Assembly (NCBI GenBank): GCA_023459335.1 | Contig: JAEWUO010000020.1 | Location: forward strand, 62,001 to 126,000 | From: Bacillota bacterium | Lineage (GTDB): Bacteria > Bacillota > Clostridia > Christensenellales > CAG-138 | Direction: 5' to 3' | Length of the DNA: 64,000 bases | Notes under the pieces: model-generated | Seen by the model: the letters and a program-made list of their open reading frames with translations, nothing else | Database searches by the model: none | What the model was told of the DNA's origin: nothing | Translations under genes and position numbers: made by a program | Shown here: positions 42,099 through 49,490 of the stretch, piece by piece | Layout of the letters: each line of letters starts with the position of its first letter | How positions within the stretch are numbered: position 1 is the stretch's first letter

Positions 42099-42131
42099 GG
42101 TTCAAGTCCCATCTGCCGCACCAAAGAAAAC
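42099..42131 (+). other. attR core (33 bp)
   Basis: Exact copy of 5275-5307: tRNA-Leu T-arm end, acceptor strand, CCA and AAAGAAAAC. No tRNA 5' half precedes it, so this is not a second tRNA gene. Confidence 0.9.
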
Positions 42132-42162
42132 GACCACCCAAAAGGGTGGTCGTTTTCTTTGG
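42121..42162. terminator. Original host terminator of tRNA-Leu, displaced by the prophage
   Basis: A perfect 19-bp inverted repeat: 42121-42139 pairs with 42144-42162 around loop AAAA. The left arm begins with the CCA of the tRNA end. After integration it is separated from its tRNA by the whole prophage. Confidence 0.85.
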
Positions 42163-42465
42163 TCAATGCTTCGAAAGGGACTTGAAGCCGCGCGCCGCCG
42201 CGTTTCGCGGCGGACACAACGCCGCGGTGCCGGCGTTGTGAGCGGCAGGCTTTGCGAGCGAAGACCGCCTGCGAAGCAGGGGTGTCTGATCGCGAGCAAA
42301 GAAGTCCCATCTGCCCATATGTGTGGTCGTTTTCTTTGGACTTCAATATAGAATAGATTGAAAGCTGCTTGCCATTGTGTTTTATGACGCAATTTATTGT
42401 TTCAATTCAGATTGTATCATGTTAGTATAAGAACCAAAGATTTTCATCGCAAAGGGGAGAATCGC
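42163..42465. repeat. Palindrome-rich module with tRNA-Leu-derived degenerate end
   Basis: No gene is seen in this 300-base interval. GGGACTT (42177-42183) and AAGTCCC (42302-42308) form the ends of a GC-rich segment. It holds an 8-bp hairpin at 42195-42213 and a 10-bp hairpin CACAACGCCG/CGGCGTTGTG at 42215-42240. From 42302 it repeats 14 bases of the tRNA 3' end, and 42323-42339 repeats the right arm of the tRNA terminator (42146-42162). This looks like an old duplication or REP-like insertion. Confidence 0.6.
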
Positions 42466-43866
42466 ATGATCTCGTTTGCTCCGTTTCCCGTGCTTGAAAC
42501 CGAACGGCTTATATTGCGCAAACTGACGCTGGCCGACAGTTTGGATGCGTTCGCGATGCGCGCGGATCCACGGATGCACCGGTATACGGATACAAAACCG
42601 GATCAAACCATCTCGGAGACGGAGTCCTACATCCGAAAAATGACGCAGGGCGTCGACGAGGGGAAATGGATCATCTGGGCGATGGAACGAAAAGACACGC
42701 ATCGAGTGGTCGGTATCGTCAGCATCTGGAACCTCGACGAACGGCACGGTACAGGTGATCTTGGCTACGGGGTTCATCCGGACGATCAGGGGCAGGGGCT
42801 TATGAAGGAAGCACTGTTGAAGGTCGCTTCGTTCGGATTTGAACAAATGCGCCTGCACACGCTGACAGCCTTTACGGAAGAGGGCAATCTGCCGTCAAAA
42901 AAACTTCTGGAAAATTGCAGGTTTCAGGAAACCGGGCGCGCAGACGATACGGGCGAAAACAACGATCAGGTCTATCACATGATCGAATATACGCTGGAAA
43001 ACACAATGGAGCTTTATATCGTCGATGCGTTTACGAGCCGGATATTCGGCGGCAATCAGGCAGGCGTCGTACTGCTGCGAGAAGAACAGGGATACCCCGG
43101 CGATTCGACCATGCGGGAAATAGCTTCCGAGTTAAAACATTCCGAAACCGCGTTTGTAAAAGCGCTTTCGCCGGATGTGCTTCAGATACGTTATTTCACA
43201 CCGGAGTGCGAAGTCGATCTTTGCGGTCACGCGACAGTTTCGGCCTTTATCGCCTTACGGGAAGAAAATAAAATCTGCGTTGGCGAATATACGGCAAAAA
43301 CGAATGCAGGCGATCTGCGCGTTTCGGTGGAGCCGGAGATCGTATGGCTGGAAATGCCGCGCGTTAAACGAAAGGAGACTCTTTCGGAGAAAAAAGCTTC
43401 CCGTTTATACTCCGCGTTCGCCCTCGATCCGTCGGTTCAGCCGAAACATATTTTGCCATGCGTCGTCGACGCGGGACTGCCGGACATCCTTCTTCCGGTA
43501 AACAGCGAGGAAGCGCTGGACCGGGCGGTATTGAACCGCGCGGAAATCGCGCGGATTTCGGAAGAGACGCGCGTCGTAGGAGTGCATCTGTTTTTCTGCC
43601 CGCCGGAATCGAAATTCACGGCGATCTGCAGAAATTTCGCACCGCTCTGCGGAATCGACGAAGAATGCGCGACGGGCACGTCGAACGCTTCCCTGACCTA
43701 TTACATGAGTGATCTGAATCTGATTCGAAAAGAGCGGATTAATCTATTTCTGCAAGGAAAATCGATGGGTAAACCCTGCGAAATATTCAGCAAAATGGAC
43801 GAAGACGGAACCGTATTCATCGGCGGAAACGCAAAGGTGTCCGTAAAAGGCAAACTGATGCTATAA
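42466..43866 (+). CDS. Fusion of GNAT acetyltransferase and PhzF-family isomerase
   Basis: 466 residues from ATG 42466 (AAAGGGGAGA upstream). Residues 1-180 are a RimJ/RimL-type GNAT: LETERLILRKLTLADS, then GDLGYGVHPDDQGQGLMKEALL (acetyl-CoA P-loop). From about 181 (MELYIVDAFTSRIFGGNQAGVVLL) it is a PhzF protein, with RYFTPECEVDLCGHATVSAF and the late CGIDEECATGTSNASL. The early IFGGNQAGV and the E in the active site match the PhzF isomerase fold. The two domains are normally separate genes. No ribosome binding site suggests internal initiation at 43007. Confidence 0.85.
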   Translation: MISFAPFPVLETERLILRKLTLADSLDAFAMRADPRMHRYTDTKPDQTISETESYIRKMTQGVDEGKWIIWAMERKDTHRVVGIVSIWNLDERHGTGDLGYGVHPDDQGQGLMKEALLKVASFGFEQMRLHTLTAFTEEGNLPSKKLLENCRFQETGRADDTGENNDQVYHMIEYTLENTMELYIVDAFTSRIFGGNQAGVVLLREEQGYPGDSTMREIASELKHSETAFVKALSPDVLQIRYFTPECEVDLCGHATVSAFIALREENKICVGEYTAKTNAGDLRVSVEPEIVWLEMPRVKRKETLSEKKASRLYSAFALDPSVQPKHILPCVVDAGLPDILLPVNSEEALDRAVLNRAEIARISEETRVVGVHLFFCPPESKFTAICRNFAPLCGIDEECATGTSNASLTYYMSDLNLIRKERINLFLQGKSMGKPCEIFSKMDEDGTVFIGGNAKVSVKGKLML

Positions 43867-43903
43867 ATACAAACATAAGAATGTCGAAACAGGAGAAAAA
43901 AGG

Positions 43904-44782
43904 ATGTATGAACTGAACCAGATCAGCGAATGCTGTTACTATATCCAGAGTCCGGCGAAGATCGGCGTATTCAAACAAAAAAGCGGCGGCGTGTGCCTGA
44001 TCGACAGCGGAAACGATAAAGAAACAGGTCGCAAAGTGCGGCAGATACTGGACGCCAACGGCTGGCGGCTGAACGCGATCTATAATACGCACTCCAACGC
44101 CGACCACATCGGCGGGAACAAATACCTGCAGTCGCAGACAGGATGCGACATTTTCGCGCCCGGAATCGAACGCGATTTTACGGTGCATCCGCTGCTTGAG
44201 CCGTCCTTTCTCTACGGAGGATTTCCGCCCAGCGAGCTGCGTCATAAATTTCTCATGGCGCAGGAGAGCGAAGCGGAACAACTGACCGCGGACGCGCTGC
44301 CGGATGGGCTGAGCGTCGTTCCGCTGCCGGGGCATTTTTTCGATATGGTCGGTTACCGGAGCGAGGACGGCGTCGTATTTCTGGCGGACTGCCTCTCCAG
44401 CCAGGCGACGCTGGAAAAGTACATGATCACGTTCGTTTACGACGTAGCCGCTTATCTCGACACGCTGGAACGGGTGAAAGCGATGGATGCGAATATGTTC
44501 GTTCCCGCCCATGCGGATGCAACGGAAAGGATCGCTCCGCTGGCGCAGCGCAATATCGATCAGGTACATGAAATCGCGGAGAAAATACTTGATTTTTGCA
44601 TAACGCCCTTGATGTTTGAGGATATCCTGCAAAAACTTTTTCGCGAATACAGCCTTACGATGACGATTGAACAGTACGTTTTGGTCGGGAGTTCGGTCAA
44701 GTCTTATCTTGCCTGGCTCAAAGATGCGGGCAAGCTCGATTATCTGTTTGAGGACGGGCGGATGCTTTGGGTCAAGATTTAA
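43904..44782 (+). CDS. Metallo-beta-lactamase fold hydrolase
   Basis: 292 residues with AGGAGAAAAAAGG before the ATG. The zinc motif reads THSNADHIGG (HxNxDH, the second His of HxHxDH replaced by Asn). LPGHFFDMVGY gives the third His and VVFLADCL the bridging Asp, and VPAHAD lies near the C-terminal fourth. A 60-residue helical extension follows. Substrate unknown. Co-directional with the GNAT-PhzF and cupin genes, with which it may share a small-molecule role. Confidence 0.85.
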   Translation: MYELNQISECCYYIQSPAKIGVFKQKSGGVCLIDSGNDKETGRKVRQILDANGWRLNAIYNTHSNADHIGGNKYLQSQTGCDIFAPGIERDFTVHPLLEPSFLYGGFPPSELRHKFLMAQESEAEQLTADALPDGLSVVPLPGHFFDMVGYRSEDGVVFLADCLSSQATLEKYMITFVYDVAAYLDTLERVKAMDANMFVPAHADATERIAPLAQRNIDQVHEIAEKILDFCITPLMFEDILQKLFREYSLTMTIEQYVLVGSSVKSYLAWLKDAGKLDYLFEDGRMLWVKI

Positions 44783-44833
44783 GTAGCCGGGACAGGTACA
44801 TATCTCTTTATATAAGTAATTGAGGACGATATC

Positions 44834-45178
44834 ATGAAAGACTTTCCCGTGTTTATGAAACGACCGGCCAATCTGGTCCCGGTACGGCAGCAGAACACAC
44901 CCGGCGTGGAAGGGTTTTACTATACCGCGGCGGACGGGAGCCAGATGGCGTTCTGGACGTGTACAAAAGACGCGGTATCGCAGGAACACATCCACGATTA
45001 CGACGAATATATGGGCTGCCTGTCCGGCGAGTATCTCCTCCGGATCGACGGAGAGGAGATCGTCCTTCACGCGGGAGACGAAATCCTGATTCCAAAAGGC
45101 GCAAGACAGGGCGGAAGATGCAAAGCCGGTACGAGAACGATCCACGCGTTTGGTGGGACACGGATTTCGCCCCAATAA
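44834..45178 (+). CDS. Cupin-domain protein
   Basis: 114 residues. Conserved double-stranded beta-helix cupin motifs: HIHDYDEYMGCLSGEY (metal ligands H, H, E) and LHAGDEILIPKGARQGG followed by TRTIHAFGG. GAGGAC upstream of the ATG. Small single-domain cupins bind metal and small ligands; specific role unknown. Last gene of this rightward group. Confidence 0.85.
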   Translation: MKDFPVFMKRPANLVPVRQQNTPGVEGFYYTAADGSQMAFWTCTKDAVSQEHIHDYDEYMGCLSGEYLLRIDGEEIVLHAGDEILIPKGARQGGRCKAGTRTIHAFGGTRISPQ

Positions 45179-45440
45179 TCAGCAAATGTTGCTTACTTAA
45201 TTACTGTTAAACAACTAAATTTTGAACAATAAAAACAGGTAAAATGATAGGAACTTTCCATGTCCTGTGTTATGATTAAGTCACAGAATTTTTCTGACTT
45301 TACGCGTATGATCAGTTCATAGGCATTCCCACGGTTGATGCCTACGGGAAAAAGGAAGCCGCCTGCACGGATAATATAACGATGCAGTGTTGGATTCATG
45401 GGAGAGACCGTGCTCAAACAGGCTTTTGAAAGGAGCCGTT
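45179..45440 (+). promoter_or_regulatory. Structured leader upstream of the lipoprotein gene
   Basis: Stem TAGGCAT/ATGCCTA (45320-45326 with 45338-45344) has TCCC in its loop that can pair with GGGA (45346-45349), an H-type pseudoknot. Further on, CTGCA/TGCAG (45363-45367 with 45383-45387) excludes GCCTG/CAGGC (45361-45365 with 45419-45423), the latter reaching close to the AAAGGAG ribosome binding site. A hairpin also lies at 45278-45302. A TATGAT at 45271 may be the -10 box. No gene is seen. Confidence 0.5.
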
Positions 45441-46682
45441 ATGAAAATCAGAAAAGGTATATTGCTGGCTGCCGCGGTCATGCTTGCCGTATTCACGGTA
45501 GGCTGCAGTTTCAGCTTCAGCACTGCAAAAATTGAAGATGCGATCATGACCAACAGCGTGGATGCGGAAGGGAAGCCTGGCGAAGCGGTCACTTCTTTTA
45601 CATCCAATGCACAAACGCTTTACACCTCCGCGGTGATTAAGAGCGCGCCGGATCATACTAAGATACGAATCGTATGGACCTATGTGACAAACAACCAGCT
45701 CATCGATGAAGTAGAGTTAGACAGCGGGACTGTATCCGATAGATACATCTATTCCGATCTATGGCCGAGCGCACCTTTGCCGGCAGGCGACTATAAAGTA
45801 GAATACTTCATTGAAGACCGTAAAGAGCCTGACGCAACCGTTCTGTTTACTGTGAACGGCGCATATCTGGAAGACATCCATATGACCTCTTATATGGACG
45901 CAAACGGCGTGCCTGCGGATACGATCGACACCGTAGATCCCGCCGGGCCGTGGTATGTCTCTGCAGTTCTGCGCAACACACAGCCGGACACGAAAATTCA
46001 TTTTATCTGGTATGACACAAGCGGAACCGTCATCGACAGCTACGAATTCGATCCGGCAGGAGAGACGGACGTTTATATTTCCGGTTCTATGACGCTGAAC
46101 TCCATCGCGCCGGAAGGACAGTATAAAGTGGAGCTTTATATCGACGACGCAGCCACACCCGCCGCGACGGTCGATTTCACGGTAAGCGCCATATCCTCGG
46201 AGAACGCGGTATCGTCCGCCGACTTCAAACTCTATACTCAGGCCGAAGGCGGCTTTTCCATCAAATACCCGGGCGACTGGCTGATGCTGGAAGAGAAGGA
46301 CAGCCTGGCCGCCGGATTTTATCCGATCGATTATGCGGTGAGCGGGCAGGATGATCTGAATACCGTCATCGTATATACCTTGAAGGACACGACGGGCGGA
46401 AATACAATCGACGCGATGCTGAAACTCTGGGTATCTCTCAACGAAGATAAGAACCTTGAGAATTACACGCTTGTCGATCAGGGAACCGATACGGTCAACG
46501 GCTACGACATGGCATACTATGAATACAGCTGGACCAGAGACGAATACAATCTTTATTCGATCGATTTTCTGATCAATCAGGGGACCGATTTATATGTCAT
46601 CACGTTTACGTCGACACAGGACGCGCTGGACACGCTGTATCCTTATGTGGAGCAGATGGTTCTCTCGTTTAACATTCTCTGA
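45441..46682 (+). CDS. Lipoprotein with two beta-sandwich repeats and PsbP-like domain
   Basis: 413 residues from ATG 45441 (AAAGGAG). Lipobox: hydrophobic core then FTVGCSF. Two homologous Ig-like repeats follow (about 35-135 and 140-240), each ending in a phrase like AGDYKVEYFIED or EGQYKVELYIDD and ATVxFTV. The C-terminal 160 residues (GGFSIKYPGDWLMLEEKD, then VITFTSTQDALDTLYPYVEQMVLSF) have the PsbP/MOG1-like layout of stress-related lipoproteins. Outer membrane-surface location; ligand unknown. Own terminator at 46703. Confidence 0.8.
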   Translation: MKIRKGILLAAAVMLAVFTVGCSFSFSTAKIEDAIMTNSVDAEGKPGEAVTSFTSNAQTLYTSAVIKSAPDHTKIRIVWTYVTNNQLIDEVELDSGTVSDRYIYSDLWPSAPLPAGDYKVEYFIEDRKEPDATVLFTVNGAYLEDIHMTSYMDANGVPADTIDTVDPAGPWYVSAVLRNTQPDTKIHFIWYDTSGTVIDSYEFDPAGETDVYISGSMTLNSIAPEGQYKVELYIDDAATPAATVDFTVSAISSENAVSSADFKLYTQAEGGFSIKYPGDWLMLEEKDSLAAGFYPIDYAVSGQDDLNTVIVYTLKDTTGGNTIDAMLKLWVSLNEDKNLENYTLVDQGTDTVNGYDMAYYEYSWTRDEYNLYSIDFLINQGTDLYVITFTSTQDALDTLYPYVEQMVLSFNIL

Positions 46683-46702
46683 TTGAATTTCTATCTATCA
46701 AG

Positions 46703-46747
46703 CGCCGCGGACGGCCGAGCGATCGGAACCGCCCGCGGCGTTTTTTT
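46703..46747 (+). terminator. Rho-independent terminator
   Basis: CGCCGCGG (46703-46710) pairs with CCGCGGCG (46733-46740), with a smaller inner pairing, followed by seven T. Confidence 0.85.
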
Positions 46748-46772
46748 GAACGAAACCTGAAAAACGGTTACG

Positions 46773-46803
46773 TTGGACAGGGCAAGCAGAAATATGGTAT
46801 GAT
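46773..46803 (+). promoter_or_regulatory. Promoter of the C_GCAxxG_C_C gene
   Basis: TTGGAC (46773-46778) and TATGAT (46798-46803), 19-bp spacer (18 if TGGACA is used). The predicted start near 46810 excludes the ATG at 46799 and supports translation from 46832. Confidence 0.6.
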
Positions 46804-46831
46804 CCACTGGATAAAAAGGAGATTACGGTCG

Positions 46832-47293
46832 ATGGATTCAAAGGGAAAAAGCGAACTGGCAAAACGGTATTTTGAACAGGGATACAATTGCGCGCAATCG
46901 GTCCTGCTTGCGTTTGTGGAAGAAACCGGGCTGACGCAACGACAGGCGGCGCGTCTAGCCTCCACATTTGGCGGCGGCATGGGGCGGATGCGGGAAGTCT
47001 GCGGCGCGGTAAGCGGAATGTTTATGGTCGAAGGTCTGCTGAAAGGCTACGACGACCCGAAAGCAAAAGAAGAAAAAAGAGAGGTCTATGCGTGTGTACG
47101 AGATCTTGCGGATCGTTTCCGCGAAAAGAATCACTCCATCATCTGCCGCGAACTGCTGATCGACGTGGAAACGGCGCCCGGCGCTGAACCGGAAGAGCGC
47201 ACGGACGCGTACTATGAACGGCGGCCTTGCGGCTGTTATGTTGCGGACGCGGCCGCCATCATTGCCGATCGGCTGAACGAGGCCGACGGCTGA
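46832..47293 (+). CDS. C_GCAxxG_C_C family protein
   Basis: 153 residues. Conserved Cys/Gly pattern: YNCAQSVLLAF, FGGGMGRMREVCGAVSG and the C-terminal PCGCYVADAA, the signature of the C_GCAxxG_C_C family, probably a metal or redox protein of anaerobes. The start at 46832 has AAGGAG ten bases upstream; a frame beginning at 46799 lies in the promoter. It is followed closely by the DUF4364 gene. Confidence 0.85.
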   Translation: MDSKGKSELAKRYFEQGYNCAQSVLLAFVEETGLTQRQAARLASTFGGGMGRMREVCGAVSGMFMVEGLLKGYDDPKAKEEKREVYACVRDLADRFREKNHSIICRELLIDVETAPGAEPEERTDAYYERRPCGCYVADAAAIIADRLNEADG

Positions 47294-47319
47294 TTACGCG
47301 GAACAACAGGAGGGGAGAA

Positions 47320-47853
47320 ATGCCGATCTTTGCGCAGGGTGTAACCAAAAACAAACTGACAATTCTCTATTACCTGCGTATTTCGAAGGTGGATATCACG
47401 CGCGATCAGCTGCACCGTGCGATGACGGAACATGCCCAGATGAGTTATTTCGACTTTCAGAGCTGTATGCACGACCTGGAGGAGGATGCGTTTATCGCCG
47501 CCGTACCGAAAGCGTTCGGGCAGGTTTACCGCCTTTCCGTACGGGGCGCGGACGCGCTGGATCAGTTTGTCGAAAGCTTGCCGGTTTCTTTGCGAGAGCG
47601 GCTGGAACGGTATGAACGTGAGAACAGGGAAGAAACGCTCCTGCAAACGCAGATCGTATCGGAGATGGACGAACTGCCCGGCGGAGGTTATGCCGTGCGC
47701 CTGCGCGCACTGGAAAACAACGCCGCGGTCATGGAGCTAACGCTCCGCGTTGCGACGCGCGATATGGCGCAGCGGCTGAGAACCAACTGGGAAAAGCAGT
47801 CGGAACCGCTGTATTCTTATCTGCTGACAGCGCTGCTCAAGAGCACAGAATAA
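47320..47853 (+). CDS. DUF4364 family protein (winged-helix regulator-like)
   Basis: 177 residues with AGGAGGGG upstream. The N-terminal domain (NKLTILYYLRISKVDITRDQLHRAM, FDFQSCMHDLEEDAFI) is a winged helix of the DUF4364 type, and the C-terminal part is an alpha/beta domain (YAVRLRALENNAAVMELTLRVATRD). Frequent in Clostridia; presumed transcriptional regulator, target unknown. A bidirectional terminator follows. Confidence 0.85.
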   Translation: MPIFAQGVTKNKLTILYYLRISKVDITRDQLHRAMTEHAQMSYFDFQSCMHDLEEDAFIAAVPKAFGQVYRLSVRGADALDQFVESLPVSLRERLERYERENREETLLQTQIVSEMDELPGGGYAVRLRALENNAAVMELTLRVATRDMAQRLRTNWEKQSEPLYSYLLTALLKSTE

Positions 47854-47877
47854 AAAAAGAGCCCCGGCTCTTTTTTT
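47852..47877. terminator. Bidirectional terminator between convergent genes
   Basis: AAAAAAAGAGCC (47852-47863) and GGCTCTTTTTTT (47866-47877) with a 2-4 base loop; serves DUF4364 on one strand and rpe on the other. Confidence 0.85.
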
Positions 47878-47905
47878 ATTCTTTCTTTTTTATTCTTTCT
47901 GTCGA

Positions 47906-48556
47906 TTATCTTCCGCAGCGTAACCGGCGGATCATATCTTTCGGGTTCTGCGCTTCAAACACGGCGCTTCCGGCGACGAGCACCGTTGCGCCCGCGTCAA
48001 GACAGGGACCGGCGGTTTCCGGATGGATGCCGCCATCCACCTCTATTTCGACATCGAGTCCGCGTTCGTCGATCATGCGCCGCAGTTCGGCGATCTTCCC
48101 CAGCGATTCGGGAATGAACTTCTGCCCGCCGTATCCCGGATTCACCGACATGATGAGAACAAGGTCACAGTACGGCAGGACTTCCTTCACGGCGACTATG
48201 GGCGTGCCGGGGTTCAGCACAACGCCGGCCTTGCATCCGCCTTCGCGAATCTGCTGCAGAGCGCGGTGCAGGTGCGGTTCCGCTTCAACATGAACGGTGA
48301 TCAGATCCGCGCCGGCTTGCAGAAACCAGGGGATAAAGCGGGAAGGTTCATTCACCATAAGGTGAACGTCGATCGGCAGTTTGGTCAACGGGCGAACCGC
48401 TTTGCATACAAGCGGCCCGAATGACAGATTGGGTACAAAATGCCCGTCCATTACGTCGAAATGCACCCAATCCGCGCCCCATGCGGACAGGGATTCGATA
48501 TTGCGGCCAAGATTTGTAAAATCTGCCGAAAGGATGGAAGGCGCAATTTTAACCAT
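47906..48556 (-). CDS. rpe: Ribulose-phosphate 3-epimerase
   Basis: 216 residues, a TIM-barrel enzyme interconverting ribulose 5-phosphate and xylulose 5-phosphate in the pentose phosphate pathway. Motifs: APSILSADF at the N-terminus, HFDVMDGHFVPN (metal His and Asp), HLMV, MSVNPGYGGQ (phosphate loop) and VDGGI (second catalytic Asp). AGGAG before the ATG. Last gene of the leftward operon. Confidence 0.97.
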   Translation of the reverse strand: MVKIAPSILSADFTNLGRNIESLSAWGADWVHFDVMDGHFVPNLSFGPLVCKAVRPLTKLPIDVHLMVNEPSRFIPWFLQAGADLITVHVEAEPHLHRALQQIREGGCKAGVVLNPGTPIVAVKEVLPYCDLVLIMSVNPGYGGQKFIPESLGKIAELRRMIDERGLDVEIEVDGGIHPETAGPCLDAGATVLVAGSAVFEAQNPKDMIRRLRCGR

Positions 48557-48612
48557 AGTTATATTCTCCTTATGTTCGTCATAACAATATGTATTCGCAA
48601 CGTCATACGGAT

Positions 48613-49485
48613 CTAATCATATCGGTGTCTGCGGATTCGTTCGATTTCCGATTGGATTTCCAGATACCGGTCATATCTGGTCTTAGTAAGCGCTCCCTCG
48701 CCGAGCAGAGACTTTACCGCGCAGCCCGGTTCGGCAATATGGCGGCAGCCCGCGAAACGGCATCGTTCAAATGCGCCGTTAAATTCCGGCCAGCAGCCGT
48801 TGAGCTCGTCCTGTGTCAGTTCGCTCAGTTCGAACAGCGAAAAACCGGGCGTATCGAGCACCGCGCCGTCCAGAAACGGCCAGAGCTGCGCCTGCCTCGT
48901 CGTGTGTCTGCCGCGGTCGGTCTTCTTTGCGAGTTCGCCCGTCTCCAGCAGAAGCTGCGGGAAGAGCGCGTTAAGCAGGGAGGATTTTCCTACGGCGGAT
49001 TGTCCGGCAAAACACGAGATTCGTCCCGTGAGCGCGGTATTGAGCGCATCCAGTCCTTCGCCCGTGCGGGAGGAAGCGAGAAGCGTTCTGTAGTTCGCGT
49101 AATCCGAACGGAACTGCTCTGTGATTTCCGGCTTTGCCATATCGATCTTGTTCAGTACGATCAGCGGTTCGATGCCGAGCGAATGCGCCTGAATAAGAAG
49201 CTTATCCGCGAGCAGCCAGTCGGGTTTCGGTACGCTGGCCGACAGAACGACTACAAGAAGGTCGATATTGGCGACCGGCGGACGCAGCAGCGCATTGATG
49301 CGAGGCAGGATATCGTCCAGAGAAGCATAACCGGTCGCAGGCATCGATATTTCGACGAGGTCGCCGACCATGGGCGTGATGCCTTCGTTACGAAACTTAC
49401 CTCGCGCTTTGCAGGTGACCGTTTCGCCGCCGTCGAGCAGCACGTCATAAAAGCCGCCGATTCCACGGATGATTCTTCCGTGCAT
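48613..49485 (-). CDS. rsgA: Ribosome small-subunit biogenesis GTPase
   Basis: 290 residues. N-terminal OB domain (residues 1-60), then a circularly permuted GTPase: NKID (G4) before GQSAVGKSS (G1) and DTPGF (G3). The C-terminal zinc motif has C-x-FAGCRHIAEPGC. RsgA releases late maturation factors from the 30S subunit. It starts five bases after the kinase gene, as in many Firmicutes. Confidence 0.96.
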   Translation of the reverse strand: MHGRIIRGIGGFYDVLLDGGETVTCKARGKFRNEGITPMVGDLVEISMPATGYASLDDILPRINALLRPPVANIDLLVVVLSASVPKPDWLLADKLLIQAHSLGIEPLIVLNKIDMAKPEITEQFRSDYANYRTLLASSRTGEGLDALNTALTGRISCFAGQSAVGKSSLLNALFPQLLLETGELAKKTDRGRHTTRQAQLWPFLDGAVLDTPGFSLFELSELTQDELNGCWPEFNGAFERCRFAGCRHIAEPGCAVKSLLGEGALTKTRYDRYLEIQSEIERIRRHRYD

Positions 49486-49490
49486 ACGCC

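Larger units (their letters stand above)
5275..42131. mobile_element. Temperate prophage (podovirus-like), about 36.9 kb, integrated in tRNA-Leu
   Basis: Bounded by 33-bp direct repeats that include the tRNA-Leu 3' end. The integrase lies just inside the left end and the lysis genes just inside the right end. All expected modules are present and open: lysogeny, switch, replication, late regulator, terminase, portal, scaffold, capsid, connector, tail, fibre-like and lysis. No tail tube, tail sheath or tape-measure gene is recognisable, and a giant ejection-type protein occupies that place, which suggests a short-tailed virion. No disrupted core gene is visible, so it may be inducible. Confidence 0.93.

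Noticed and set aside
42091..42123. Second tRNA-Leu gene at the right end
   Set aside because: Only the T-arm and acceptor 3' strand are present; there is no 5' acceptor, D-arm or anticodon arm. It is attR.
42095..42392. Several ORFs of 80-100 codons on both strands
   Set aside because: They are translations of tRNA 3' end, terminator and hairpin sequence (RQMGLEP-type peptides), a known artefact around tRNA-Leu.
45320..45350. Resemblance to the fluoride riboswitch (GGCATTCC and TGATGCCTAC are both seen in some crcB RNAs)
   Set aside because: The required first stem enclosing the GGCATTC loop and the long middle helix are missing; only five bases separate the two blocks, and the gene downstream is a lipoprotein, not a fluoride exporter.
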